Positions 1-9,996 of a DNA stretch of 64,000 nucleotides are shown here, piece after piece. Position numbers and translations under genes: made by a program. The notes under the pieces were generated by a model. That model ran no database searches, was not told the origin of the DNA, and worked only from the letters and a program-made list of their open reading frames with translations. The stretch covers positions 1 through 64,000 of the forward strand of contig JARVLF010000001.1 in NCBI GenBank assembly GCA_030849465.1, given 5' to 3'. How positions within the stretch are numbered: position 1 is the first letter of the stretch; every line of letters begins with the position of its first letter. The stretch is from Moesziomyces globuligerus (Eukaryota > Basidiomycota > Ustilaginomycetes > Ustilaginales > Ustilaginaceae).

Positions 1-217
1 CCTAACCCTAACCCTAACCCTAACCCTAACCCTAACCCTAACCCTAACCCTAACCCTAACCCTAACCCTAACCCTAACCCTAACCCTAACCCTAACCCTA
101 ACCCTAACCCTAACCCTAACCCTAACCCTAACCCTAACCCTAACCCTAACCCTACCCTAACCCTAACCCTAACCCTAACCCTAACCCTAACCCTAACCCT
201 AACCCTAACCCTAACCC
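1..217. repeat. Telomere repeat array (CCCTAA)n
   Basis: About 36 tandem copies of CCCTAA run from the first base to 217, with the C-rich strand at the 5' end, as expected for a left chromosome end. One unit near 150-154 is a 5-nt CCCTA variant that shifts the phase; otherwise the array is uniform. It stops abruptly and unique sequence starts at 218. TTAGGG-type telomeres are known in Ustilago and many other fungi. The physical chromosome end is therefore in this window. Confidence 0.98.
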
Positions 218-479
218 TTCCCCAACTGGCGCTCCACCCTTCCCTTTGACGCCATGCCCCTTGTCACTGTCATCACCAGCCTCACCATCCTCCAGCTCCG
301 CACAGGTCCTGTCTTGCAAGACGCGGTGGGATTCATGTTTAGCACCGTACATGCCGCCCAGTGCGCGCTCAACACGCAGGTGCTCACACCCCAAGACGCC
401 TTGGATCACCAATCCACCAACACCAAGAACGGCCACAGCAGCAGCGGCAGCAACTACCACGCCACAGACGGCGGCAATT

Positions 480-512
<33 letters not shown>

Positions 513-1406
513 GCATCAGCAATACCAACAGCAACCGTGCTGACAACAACAACCATGATGATCAATGCGTCGTCTTCTGCCTGCCCGAGTTGCTCCTTGC
601 CACCATCTTGTTGGTCCAGACACGCCGCAAGTTCGAGCGCCTCTTCCATCCTTTGCCTGACGTGCCCATGTGCGCTTGGCTACGGGCCACAATCTGCTGC
701 GCATCTGCTCCACGCTCTGGCTGCTCTCTTTGCGTCAAGCAGACAAGCAAAGACGCCAATTCTCTGTCAAGGACGCCTGCCTCATGCTCCTGCACACGCT
801 CAAATTTGGCCCCGTACCTCTGCACTTCCTCACCCATCTGGCGCTTGCTGATGCGCTCAACACCAGCCTGACACGTTCATGCAATGCACCGCCAGCAATA
901 GCACCTCCAGTCCTGACCTGGAGCCTGCGGCGCCCAGCCCCGTGGCTTCAGCTACTCCTTTGACCGCGGCAGCAGCAACCATGGCGTAGAGCGATGGCAA
1001 GCAACAGCATCAAACTGGATGGAGCGCAGAGGTTGTTGACGCGTGCAGCGACGTCAAATCCGAAAGGCCTCCACGCTATTCAGGCCTGTTTGGAAGCGGC
1101 GTTGGCAGTGGCGTGAGGTCAGCGTCAGGCTCCAGCAGCTTGTCCAATCAGTTGCTTATGTTGGATGACATGGAATGCGCCATCGCTTGGTGGCAGTTGG
1201 CCCCCGTCTTGCCAGCTGCAACTTGGGCTGTGCCTGCGCTGCTTGACGCCAAGGGCAAGACCATAGCTCTTGCTCCGGCTGCCGAGCAGCATGCCAAGCT
1301 TGCAATGGCCAACTTGCAGCTCAAGTTGGCTGTGCAGACCAAGCTGGATGCAGAGCTGGCGCACAAGCCCATTGCAAGTGCAGTTGAGCATCTTTGCACT
1401 TGACTG
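215..1406 (+). pseudogene. Decayed subtelomeric gene remnant, cut by the telomere
   Basis: A protein-like reading can be followed in three successive frames. Frame A is open from the telomere edge (about 215) to about 665 and holds a Ser/Asn-rich CAG-type repeat at about 480-520. The reading continues in a second frame from about 670 to 870 (Leu-rich, helical) and in a third from about 870 to 1406. The third has an in-frame TAG at 987-989 and then a clean 138-codon stretch rich in Ala/Leu. Both frame changes have the same sense, equal to one lost base each. No start codon is required upstream because the frame runs into the repeat array, so the 5' end looks removed. I do not recognise the family. 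Fungal subtelomeres often carry RecQ-like helicase genes, but I see no helicase motif here, so that link is only a guess. Sequencing errors next to the telomere could mimic the frameshifts. Confidence 0.5.
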
Positions 1407-2096
1407 GCGTTTACTTGAATTGTGTTGTGGCAATATGGCATGGTCTTTTGATGCGCAGCATGGGGTTGTAGTACATGAAGACATTGTGAGAGCGTGTGGC
1501 ATTGTGATGATGTCCTACTGATGCAGTCCAAGCGCAAGTTGAACGCTGCTCCAGTGTCTCGAGACTTGGCTTGCGCCGTGATTTGGGCCTCGACACAATT
1601 GTGCTTGTACAACCAACAAGATCCAACCAGGCGGACAGGTTGCCAGCACGGGTGGGCAGTGGACGGGTGGCCAGCAGACAGGTGGCCAGCCAACAGGTGG
1701 CCAGCAAACGGGTGGCCAAAAGTTGGATTTGTCCGTCAGGCACCTGGCCAGTCTTTTGAGACGTGCCCTCCACCCAGCCAATTTCTAGCCAATTTTGGCT
1801 TGTCCATCAGCTGGTGTCTGCTGCCCTGCCAAGTCAGGGTTTCAAACCGCTGAGGCACGCTGCCAGTGTACTTCCACATGTCCGTTGGATTGGACGGACA
1901 CGGACCGGCGCTGCCATTTGGCGTGGCAGACGCGTCCGCCGCCTGCAAGCGCCAGACGGCTGCCTACGGCTAGGGCACAAATGGATGTGGGGCATGAAGA
2001 TTCGATTCACAATGGTGCAGATAGCAATGTTGCTTGGAGCAAGAACGGTCAACAGTGTAACATTATCCTTGAGACGACAGCGAAGAGAGAAGCAAT
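1407..2096. other. Gene-free subtelomeric stretch with minisatellite
   Basis: Between the decayed remnant and the first intact gene I see no convincing coding sequence. The stretch contains the 15-bp minisatellite at 1635-1722 and the 3' flank of the FAD oxidoreductase gene. Short open frames here come from the minisatellite and are not supported. Confidence 0.6.
1635..1722. repeat. 15-bp GGTGGCCAGC minisatellite
   Basis: Four contiguous 15-bp units (1663-1677, 1678-1692, 1693-1707, 1708-1722) share the core GGTGGCCAGC with variable ends. A degenerate fifth copy lies at 1635-1649, separated by 13 bp. Because the unit is a multiple of three, all frames stay open across it, which creates spurious ORFs. 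Confidence 0.85.
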
Positions 2097-3376
2097 TTAG
2101 GGCATCAAGCCGCGGATGTTGGCGCTGAGCGGCTTGCCGTCAAGCATGAGCTCTGACAGCACCTTGCCTGTTCCGAGCGAGTTGGTGATGCCCCAGCACG
2201 AATGGCCCGCTGCGACATACACTCCGTCCTTTCCTCCAATGATCGGATTTCCCGTGCGGTTGCTGATAGGAAGGTAGCATGCTTGCTTGGCTCGCACTGT
2301 AGCTCCGGCGGCCACGTCCAGCGACGAGGGAGAGAGCACCTTGCTCTGCTCGATCAAATCCCTCACCTTGGCGTCGTCAAAGTCCACCTCGTCCGCCGTG
2401 TCGGGCAGAGGCACGTCATCAGAGCCGCCGCAGACGTAGGCGGTGCCATCGGGCCGGCAGTACAGCTCGGGTGCCCCTGCCTTTCGTCCGTCCGGACCGT
2501 AAGCCATGTCGGTGAAGAGGCAATCGGCTGACAGCGGCTTTCCTGGTGGCGACTCGATCACGATGCTGTGGGCTCTCGATCCATCGATGGCTGAAGCTGC
2601 TCTGAGATGCGAGGGCAGCATGCTTCGAGGGAACAGTTGAGTGATCAGAGAGCCAGTCCACGGTCTGCAAAGACGGAGAGAATGTTGTCAGATGAACGAG
2701 TGCCGTTATGATGTCGACGATACTTCGGATGATGCGAAACTTACCCTGCAGCGATGACGAGATCGTCGACATCAATCGTTTGCGTATCCTGCGATTCGGT
2801 GTTCTTGATTTCGACCGCAGTGACTTGACGTTGATCGTTGAAGGAAAGACCCGTAGCTCGCGAGTTGAAAAGCACTTCGACGCCAGCCTCGATGGACTCC
2901 TGGACAAGATGGCGTGTCAGCTGGCCGGGGTGCACTTGCGCAGTCGAACCATTGCCGCCCATGTTTGACGTAGAGGTGATGATGTCCTGGTCGAGCCAGC
3001 TGATGGAGGACTGTGCGGACTTTCTTCCTTTCGAATTCTTGATGCTCGAGTCGACGTTGACCTGCCATGTCTCGACTTCACGGTAGCCCCACTTTTCGTG
3101 ACCGCCATCGCGCTCAGCGAGCTCACGATGCAACTTGAAGCTGAGCTGTGCCAGGCTTGCCGTTGCGGCACCGTGCCAGTCGAGCGCCAAGAAGCCGCCA
3201 GCCTTTCCCGAGGCTGCCGGAGCAGGCTCGGAGGAAGCTTCGACAAGTGTGATGCGTGTCGCCGCCCTCGCGCCTGCGCTTGCAGCGGCTCGCGAGAGGT
3301 AGTATGCGATGCTCGAGCCGATGATTCCACCGCCGATCACGACAATCGACCGTGCTGGTCGACCAGATGGAGTCAT
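2097..3376 (-). CDS. FAD-dependent oxidoreductase, Tda3-like (DAO fold)
   Basis: Two exons on the minus strand: 2745-3376 and 2097-2664, with an 80-bp intron (GTAAGT...TTTGCAG) at 2665-2744. The joined frame gives 399 residues. The N-terminus has the Rossmann dinucleotide motif VVIGGGIIGSS (residues about 8-18). The splice junction rebuilds the family motif AAGPWTG. Both support a D-amino-acid-oxidase-type FAD protein like yeast Tda3, whose substrate is not established. I chose the ATG at 3376 because it sits just before the FAD motif; an in-frame ATG at 3517 would add 47 residues of low-complexity leader. It is divergent from NUP53 with 434 bp between the starts. It is the most telomere-proximal intact gene, about 1.9 kb from the repeat. 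Confidence 0.85.
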
Positions 3377-3810
3377 GCTTGAAGAGGTTGTTGACGGCGT
3401 GCAAGAGTCTGCGATGGACGCCGTAGTGAGAAAGGTGCTGCGAGCAAGCCCTGACTGAGCGAGTGGCAAATCTGGCCGGTGCTTAGTTCTGTAGCGCACG
3501 GTGGCGCTCCCTTGCACACTGGACCCTGACGGTTGGGTTCGAGGTGGAGGAACGAGAGGAATTCGCCGAGACTGGCAGCTGTCTTCCGGCCGACACGAAG
3601 CTCTGATCTCTGGGCGGGGCAGAAAAAATCGGGTGGTCTACGCGTGACTGCAACACGAAAGCGCAACTGCACCAACAACATCACATCGCTGTGAGCCCAT
3701 CACGGTCTCGTCAATTGCTTACCAGATTTGAAGGCAACAGCGCCTCCTTTTCGCCATCCACCATCCGGGTCCTGCCACGAGCTTGCGAGCGAGAGAGTAG
3801 CGTCAAGACC
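3377..3810. promoter_or_regulatory. Divergent promoter, FAD oxidoreductase / NUP53
   Basis: This 434-bp interval separates two divergent start codons and must hold both promoters. I see no sharp TATA element or repeat in it. Alternative upstream in-frame ATGs for both genes fall inside it (3517 on minus, 3691 on plus). Confidence 0.5.
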
Positions 3811-6283
3811 ATGTTCTCATTCTCGAACCCCGCGGCAACTCCGCAGCAACCCGCTCAGCAGCAGCAGCAGCAGCCGCCGCCGCAGTCGTCGACCCCCTTC
3901 GGCAGTGGAGGCTTTGGCAACTCTTTCGGTACACCTGGTAGCTTCTCCTTTGGCAACAACAACGCCAACAATGGACAGCAGCAGCCGCATGCACAGCAGC
4001 AACAGCCTCAACAGCCGCAACAGGCACAGCACGGCACACCGCAGTCAGGCGGGCTGTTCGGGCCGAAGCCGCTGTTTGGCACTCCGGGATCACAGCAACA
4101 AACACAGCAGCAACCCTCAGGCTCGCTCTTTGGCAATCAGTCTACTCCTGCCTCCAATCAGGCACAGCCTAATCCCTTCGGCACCCCGCAAAGCACGAAC
4201 CTTTTCGGCTCCTCCGCTTCATCCGGCTTTCCGCAACAGTCCCAGTCCCAGAACTTCGGCCAGCAGACCGGTACGCAGAGCAACGCATTCGGCCAGTCCT
4301 CTTCGGGCTTCAATTCGTCGTCTCCTGCGCCCTTCTCGGCTCAGCCGCAGACTCAGACATTCAACAGCCCCATGCAGAATCAGAATGCGGCGCAGCAGCA
4401 TGGCCTTCCGCAATTCGGCACGCCACAATCGTCGCAACAGCAGCAGCACCAGCAGCAGCACCAGCAGCAGCACCAAAACTTCCACCAGCAACAGCAGCAA
4501 CAGGCAATGATCGATCAGCAACGGTTCAACCTCGAGCAGCAGAGCCAGAACATGAGCTACATTCCTGGATACCTCAGCCGTACCAAGGTCGTCAAGGTAA
4601 GCCTCCTTCCCGCTCGGAACAGACCCGTGCATAACTCCTTCGATACTGACCTTCCTCGTACATCTGTCCGACAACCACCAGCCGTACAAGCTTCCTGCGC
4701 GTCAGGCAGAGCCGACTTCACCAGAAGCAGTGCAGGATCCAGAGTCGAGCATCGCCTTTGGCACACCCGCATCCAAGTCGGGCAAGGAGGAAAGCACCCC
4801 ATCGTCCAAAGGCCACCCCTCGCCGGTGGGTCGCTTCAGCTCGAGCTTCTTCAACGAAAGGCGTGACGATGCCTCCTTCAGTCGCGCCGGCTCCGCAGCA
4901 CCTGGTACGCCGTGGAGAGGCGGCAAAGAGAGCATCTTTGGTGCCGGCGGCCTGCGTGGCGGACGCCAATCAGCTACACCCGCTCCCACCTCATCTTCCG
5001 CTGGCGCGTCCGCCACTCCTGCGCGTAAGACGTCGATGGAATCCCCGGCTCGCTCTCTCCGCTCAAACTCGACTCCACCCGCGGCATCCGCCGCCTTCAA
5101 CGTAGGGCATGGTGCCATGGAGGAGGAAGACGACGATGATGCGCCGCCTCAGGACCGCCTCGAAGATGAGGCATCCACCGCGGCTCAGCCGTCGCTCCTT
5201 GGCTCGTCCAACGCCAACGGCGGCATGTATTCGGCAAATTATCGCTCCTCGGCCGGCGACGCCGCATCACCACAGAAGCTTCTGCCGGGTCGACAGAGTC
5301 TTTCCGCGGGTTCCGCACATGCTCTTCCACGCACATCGCCGTCACTTGGTGCAGTGAATGCGGGCTCGGGCTCGGGCGAGGCTGCCGCTTTGACGCCCGG
5401 GAGCGACACTTCGGCCGAAAAGAAGTCGGCGTTGGGCAGGGCGCAGCGCACCGTGCTGGTATACGGATATCCGACATGGATGGAAAAGGCGGTACTTGAG
5501 CTTTTCGCTAGCATCGGCGGAGCTGAGCTCATCGAGGCGATCGATCTCACCGGCAGTGGCTCTGCGCAAGAGCAGGCGGCAGCGCAGCCGAGTGCGCCGG
5601 CGCTGGCGTGCTGCACGCGAATCTGCTATGCTGAGTCCTTCCAGGCGCTGCACGCGCTGCGTCGTAACGGCGAGGTGGTGGCTGGCGCGTGCATGGTCGG
5701 CGTTCGTTGGGAAGACGACAACTTCCATCAGGTGGCGCTCACCAACGGCAGCGATGCAGTATTCCGCATGGACGTCTTCCCGTCTAGCCGCACAGCCGAG
5801 GCGTACAAAGCGTCGTCCAAGTCCATCGCGGTCCCTTCGATCGATGCAGCAGCCGGCGCAAGTGCGCTTTCCTCGGCACGATCCGGCGGCGCCAATGCGC
5901 AGAGCTTGGCGTCCGGCAGGGCGTCCGGCTCGAGCCATCGCCACTCGATCGCATTCGGACAGGGCGCAAGTGAGCGATCCAACTCAACGGCCCAGTCCGG
6001 CGCAGCAGGTGGTAGCAACTCCTCGTATCCCGCCTTCGGTCGCCCGCTGTCAGTGATCGATGATCCTTCCGTGGCGTTCAAGCCTTCGGTGTCGAGCGGC
6101 CACCTCAGCGGGCTGGCCGGATCGCCGTTCAAAGCAGCCTCGTCTCTCTTTGGCTCAGCTCCTGCAGGCGCTCCCAAGCCCGCACCGTCTGGCAGCAGCG
6201 GGGCAGCGGACCAGAAAGCAGGCGCGGCCAGCGGCAGCACCAGCGTGCTTGGCCGCATCACCGAAGGCATCTTTGGTTGGTAG
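3811..6283 (+). CDS. NUP53: Nucleoporin Nup53 (Nup35 family)
   Basis: Two exons, 3811-4596 and 4682-6283, with an 85-bp intron (GTAAGC...ACCAG, branch-like CTGAC); 795 residues. The N-terminal third is a Gln/Phe/Gly-rich FG-type region (FGSGGFG, FGTP, LFG repeats) with polyglutamine runs. The conserved motif around KVVKPYKLPARQ is created across the splice. The Nup53/35-type RRM (MPPN) begins at about residue 518 (RTVLVYGYPTW) and spans about 100 residues. The last residues (LGRITEGIFGW) form the amphipathic helix by which Nup53 proteins bind nuclear membrane. The family is a structural inner-ring nucleoporin. An in-frame ATG at 3691 would add 40 residues; I prefer 3811 because FG-rich sequence starts there. 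It is convergent with CENP-A, 182 bp between the stops. Confidence 0.93.
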
Positions 6284-6465
6284 TCGGTGTTCGGAGAGGT
6301 GGCTAGCTTACGTAGATCCCTCTCAACGCGGTGCTCAACACTGCTATCGTCAACTTGGTCGCAAGGCTGTGATCGTGGGGGCGAGAGGTAATATACAAGG
6401 TTCGACGAGAGAAGGTGGCGCTGGACGGATTGCGATGTGCCGGCGAATGAAGCGTGACTGGCAGT

Positions 6466-7212
6466 CTAGTATCCGCCGAGACCATCCCATCGGCCGCGAA
6501 GTCGTCTTGCGAGCTGAAAATCTTTCTTCATCAGGGTAACGCGCTTGCCGTGGATGGCGCAGAGGTTTCTGAAGCGGGTGTAGCGAAAGCAATCAGCAAA
6601 GGACAAAGTTGGCGGTCAGCGCTGCTCGACGAGTGAGGCAGGACAAGAAAATGTAGCAAGCTTACGCGTCTTCGAAGAGGTGGACGAGGAAGGCCTCGGT
6701 CGCTTCTTGCAGGGCGAGGATGGCGGAGCTCTGCCAGCGGAGACCCGAGCCATATTCGCCGTGCTCGTAGGATGTGACAAAGTCGTTGGCGATCTCACGC
6801 ACGAGGCGTGCAAAGGGCAGCTTACGCAGCAGTAGATCGGTGGACTTCTGATACTTTCGAATCTCACGCAGCGCCACGGTGCCTGGCTTGAAGCGTCGTT
6901 TGTGCCCGACGTGACCTGTATGATCCGGCGCGATTACACGGTCAAACGCGAGGAAAGTCAGCCCGAGGCTCGGTTCGGCCTCCCTCGGGGACGATGAAAT
7001 GGTGTCTACTTACTCAAGCTGGGTTCTGTCACAGAGTACTCCTCGAACCTGCGCCTTGAGACGCTGGATTGGATCGAGGGGGCGCGGCGCGAGAGCATGG
7101 CGGAGCCGCCGCCCTCGGAGGAGCTGGCGATGGAGCGCTCATCGTATGTGTCGGCGTATGCGGATTCGGAATAGGAGGTCTCCGCATAGCTCTTTCTCGC
7201 GCGTGCAGACAT
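6466..7212 (-). CDS. CENPA: Centromeric histone H3 variant CENP-A (Cse4/Cnp1)
   Basis: Three exons on minus: 7014-7212, 6666-6915, 6466-6568, with introns of 98 and 97 bp, giving 183 residues. The histone fold is clear: the alphaN start [17 protein letters not shown], then [14 protein letters not shown], and the C-terminus with [18 protein letters not shown]. Loop 1 ([13 protein letters not shown]) is longer than in canonical H3 and the site equivalent to H3 Phe84 differs, both CENP-A hallmarks. The tail extends to RWDGLGGY. It replaces H3 in centromeric nucleosomes and specifies kinetochore assembly. The N-terminal tail from ATG 7212 is rich in Tyr, Ser, Glu and Asp, odd for a histone; an in-frame ATG at 7098 (residue 39) would leave a more usual basic tail, so the start is uncertain. 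Divergent from the coiled-coil gene at 7598. Confidence 0.93.
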
Positions 7213-7393
7213 GATGTCGAAAAGTAAAGTTGATGCGGATGGAAGGCGGATGGTGGGGACGAGGTCCGTGAGGCTAGGAGCGTGGCTGGTGTTGGGCTGC
7301 AACGGCTCGAGGGTCGCGTCGTGCAGCGCCATGTGCCCCGATGGCTGCCCGATGTTTTTTTTATCTGCGCGTGGAGGCTGCCAATGGCCCGCA

Positions 7394-7401
7394 TCACGTG
7401 A
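7394..7401. promoter_or_regulatory. E-box palindrome TCACGTGA
   Basis: A perfect 8-bp palindrome, TCACGTGA, lies in the 385-bp divergent promoter between CENP-A and the ADIP-like gene. In fungi this is the type of site bound by bHLH factors such as Cbf1. Function here is inferred from sequence only. Confidence 0.4.
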
Positions 7402-7441
7402 ATGTGGCTCTCCACAATTTTCCGTTGCCGGGCCAGGCGAG

Positions 7442-7447
7442 ACGCGT
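7442..7447. promoter_or_regulatory. MluI cell-cycle box-like ACGCGT
   Basis: ACGCGT matches the MBF-binding MluI box used for G1/S genes in yeasts. It lies 230 bp upstream of the CENP-A start and 150 bp upstream of the divergent coiled-coil gene. A single hexamer is weak evidence, but timing CENP-A with S phase would be biologically sensible. Confidence 0.3.
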
Positions 7448-7597
7448 CGCGAGTGCAGTAGTGTTGTTCTTTTGGGCTGAGCCCGAAAGCGGAGGCATGC
7501 ACAGATCTGTCGACGACGTTCCCGATCGCAATCAGAGTCCCAAACACCATCTTCCGACTTCTCAACGCTTGCTCCGTCGACACCTTCCCGAGCTATC

Positions 7598-9100
7598 ATG
7601 GCTCAGACCGAAGTTCTGAAGCCCACTGCGGCATCTGGCAATCCCGTGCCAGCCCCCAAAGCGCCTAACTACGACCACCTGCCCGATCTCGGGGCAGACG
7701 ATTCTATGGATGATGGCGAGCAGCACCAGCCGACGTTCGAACAGCTCCATGCTACCCTCATGGCGCGAGGCTACCTTCGATCCGCGCTCAACGTGACAGG
7801 TATGCGTGCAGAATCGGTGGCAGTCCTCGCCGACGCGCTGCATGCCATGATCTCGCAGCGAGAGGAGGACATCGAAGTGCGCACGGCGCTCACTGCCAAG
7901 AATCGCACGCTCACTGCCTCGCTGGAACGGACAAAGCGATTCCTTGACGACGCATCTGAACTTGCTGCTGACGCCGAACGCAAGGCTGAAGCGGCCAAGG
8001 CGAGGCTGGTCCACGTCTCTGCTCAGCTGGAGTCCGAGCAAAACGCACACAAGGCCACCAAGGACGCGCTTGCGCGTATGCGTCGCGACGTCCAAGTCAT
8101 CAAGGCATCTGCGCTGCAGTACAAAGGTGCAAATGATCGATCCGTGGCCCGTGTGCGCGCTCGCATCGGCGAGGTGACCAGCTCTGCCATCCGTTCTGCT
8201 GTGCCCGACTTTCAGATCGTCGCGTCCGCTTTTGACGACCTGCCCACCTCTTCGACGTCCAGAGCAGGCACCGCCGGCGTATACGCTCAACAGGTCCAGG
8301 AGCTTGAGCAGAAGCGCACATCGCTCGTGGAATACAATCAGGCGCTGAAAAGACTCGCCACAGACGCCATCAACGCAGCCAGACGAGCGGACCAGGAGCT
8401 GCTCGATATGGTACAGTCGGAGCAAGAGGATGCGAACAAGAGAAGCGCGGCCAAGTCTGCAAAGTCGCGTCTCGATGCAGTCGGCACCCGCTCGGCCTCG
8501 TCGAGTAGCCTCAGTGGCAGCCGCGTCTCGTCGAGGAAGATTTCTCAGTCAGACACCTGGCTCGAAGGGCATCGACCGCTTTTCCAGAGAGACCTTTTCC
8601 CTGCCGCCGATACGTTGCGCTCGACTCCATCGGGCGTGCTGGTTTCCGCATCGTCGAGCAAACTGGCCCACCCCGCCCTGCGTGCTCTCGAGCACACGTC
8701 GACCGCCATCAGCTCGCACGTGCAGACGCTGCTCGATCTCCGGACGGAGCGCAATGCCCACGAGGCCACGACCCAGCAGCGTTTCGTCGCAGAGCTGAAG
8801 GAGCAAGTCTGGAGCGCCAAGGTCGAACACGAAATACACGAGGATCTGCAGAACGATGCGCGGCTCTCGCTCAACAAAGTCAGTGGTCCGGGGCACCTTG
8901 GTTCGCTCTCTTCCGCCGCCATTGCAGCGTCGAGCGGCGCGTCGCTACGCCGCAGTGAAGCAAGCCACATGAACAGTAAGAAGCGACCACTGTCGAATGC
9001 GACCAACTCTGCTCGTGAGGCGCTAGGTCCCGCTGCCGATGCCAGCAAGACGCAGAAGCGTACACGTTCGTCCACTAGCTCGCTTCGAGCTCGCTCCTAG
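7598..9100 (+). CDS. ADIP/SSX2IP-type coiled-coil protein (Msd1-like)
   Basis: Single exon of 500 residues. After an acidic N-terminus, residues about 48-70 (FEQLHATLMARGYLRSAL...) begin an ADIP-like module (afadin- and alpha-actinin-binding family). Long coiled coil follows to about residue 200 and again from about 225 to 290. The C-terminal third is Ser/Ala/Arg-rich and probably disordered. Related proteins (human SSX2IP, fission yeast Msd1) act at centrosomes or spindle pole bodies and anchor microtubules. The family call rests on the N-terminal motif and coiled-coil layout, so the role is inferred. Notably, it shares a promoter region with the centromeric histone gene. Confidence 0.65.
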   Translation: MAQTEVLKPTAASGNPVPAPKAPNYDHLPDLGADDSMDDGEQHQPTFEQLHATLMARGYLRSALNVTGMRAESVAVLADALHAMISQREEDIEVRTALTAKNRTLTASLERTKRFLDDASELAADAERKAEAAKARLVHVSAQLESEQNAHKATKDALARMRRDVQVIKASALQYKGANDRSVARVRARIGEVTSSAIRSAVPDFQIVASAFDDLPTSSTSRAGTAGVYAQQVQELEQKRTSLVEYNQALKRLATDAINAARRADQELLDMVQSEQEDANKRSAAKSAKSRLDAVGTRSASSSSLSGSRVSSRKISQSDTWLEGHRPLFQRDLFPAADTLRSTPSGVLVSASSSKLAHPALRALEHTSTAISSHVQTLLDLRTERNAHEATTQQRFVAELKEQVWSAKVEHEIHEDLQNDARLSLNKVSGPGHLGSLSSAAIAASSGASLRRSEASHMNSKKRPLSNATNSAREALGPAADASKTQKRTRSSTSSLRARS

Positions 9101-9166
9101 GCCATCTGCCCGCGCAATGGGAAGTCTTCTGTGATTCTGCTCCGCGCATGTCTGCGTGTGTGGAAA

Positions 9167-9568
9167 CTAGATGTCAAAGTCGTAGACGAAGGCGTCATCG
9201 AGGGCTGGTTTGACCTTATCCTGCGGGGGTGGCGGGTAGAGCAAAGAAGATGGGTAAGCGCGTGTTCAGAGCAGAACGGAACACGAGACGAGACATACTA
9301 CAAAGGCGAGATGAACTGGGTCCTTTTCGAGGTAGTACTTGACGTGCGCCTGGGATGGGAAGGTGGAAATAAAGATGTGGTGGAATCCTTTGCCCGCGTG
9401 CTCTGGCGACGTGTTCTGGGTGGAGCTCTTGAAGTCAAGGATGTACGGCTTGTCGTCGGTGTAGCGGCAGGCGGAGCGGAAGGTGTTGAACTCGTCGTAC
9501 AGCTCTTGGCGCTGCTCCGACGAGGTCGCGTCCTTGTACTTGAATGACACAACGTGTACCACAGGCAT
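9167..9568 (-). CDS. Stress-responsive Dabb (A/B-barrel) protein
   Basis: Two exons on minus, 9302-9568 and 9167-9220, with an 81-bp phase-0 intron (GTAGTATGT...CCCGCAG), giving 106 residues. The sequence starts MPVVHVVSFKYK and contains the block HHIFISTFPSQAHVKYYLEKDPVH, typical of dimeric ferredoxin-like Dabb proteins. The second exon adds only 17 residues (DKVKPALDDAFVYDFDI), the usual C-terminal strand. Dabb proteins are small cytosolic dimers; some have lyase or cyclase activity, but most fungal members are uncharacterised. It is divergent from the oxidoreductase gene starting at 9997. Confidence 0.85.
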
Positions 9569-9996
9569 GATGCGGGGAGGCCGAGCGTGTGACGAAGGTG
9601 GTGGTGTGGTGGCGCGGTGGTGCGGTGCCAGGACGAAATTGGTGTCTGCCGTGTTGCGCACGGAGCAGCGCGTAATAGAACTTCGGCAACAGCGAAGTGT
9701 AGCTGACTTGGCCTCAAGTTGCTCCGGACAACGCACGACGACTCGATTACAGCTGTTGACCACCCCTTTTTGGTTAGTCGGCAGCTCGGCCCAGGAATTC
9801 ACCGGCCTCTCGATATGCAAAGGCATGGTCGCAATCCATCGAAGTCGACCAAAGAAGTGAGGATGAAGTGCCCACGACGGCTTGCTTGTGCCCAACTTCC
9901 AGAGTTTTTGTCGCCATCCTCAATCCAGGTCCCTCCTCGTCTAGGCACTCCACCATACATTTGTACGAAAATCAGTCTCGCCAACGCTTGAGTATC
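9569..9996. promoter_or_regulatory. Divergent promoter, Dabb gene / GFO oxidoreductase
   Basis: A 428-bp interval between divergent starts. No clear TATA box or repeat was seen; open frames inside it are short and lack coding character. Confidence 0.5.

Noticed and set aside
215..1406. Idea that the subtelomeric remnant is a RecQ-type telomere-linked helicase
   Set aside because: Such genes are common at fungal chromosome ends, but no helicase motif can be read in any frame here.
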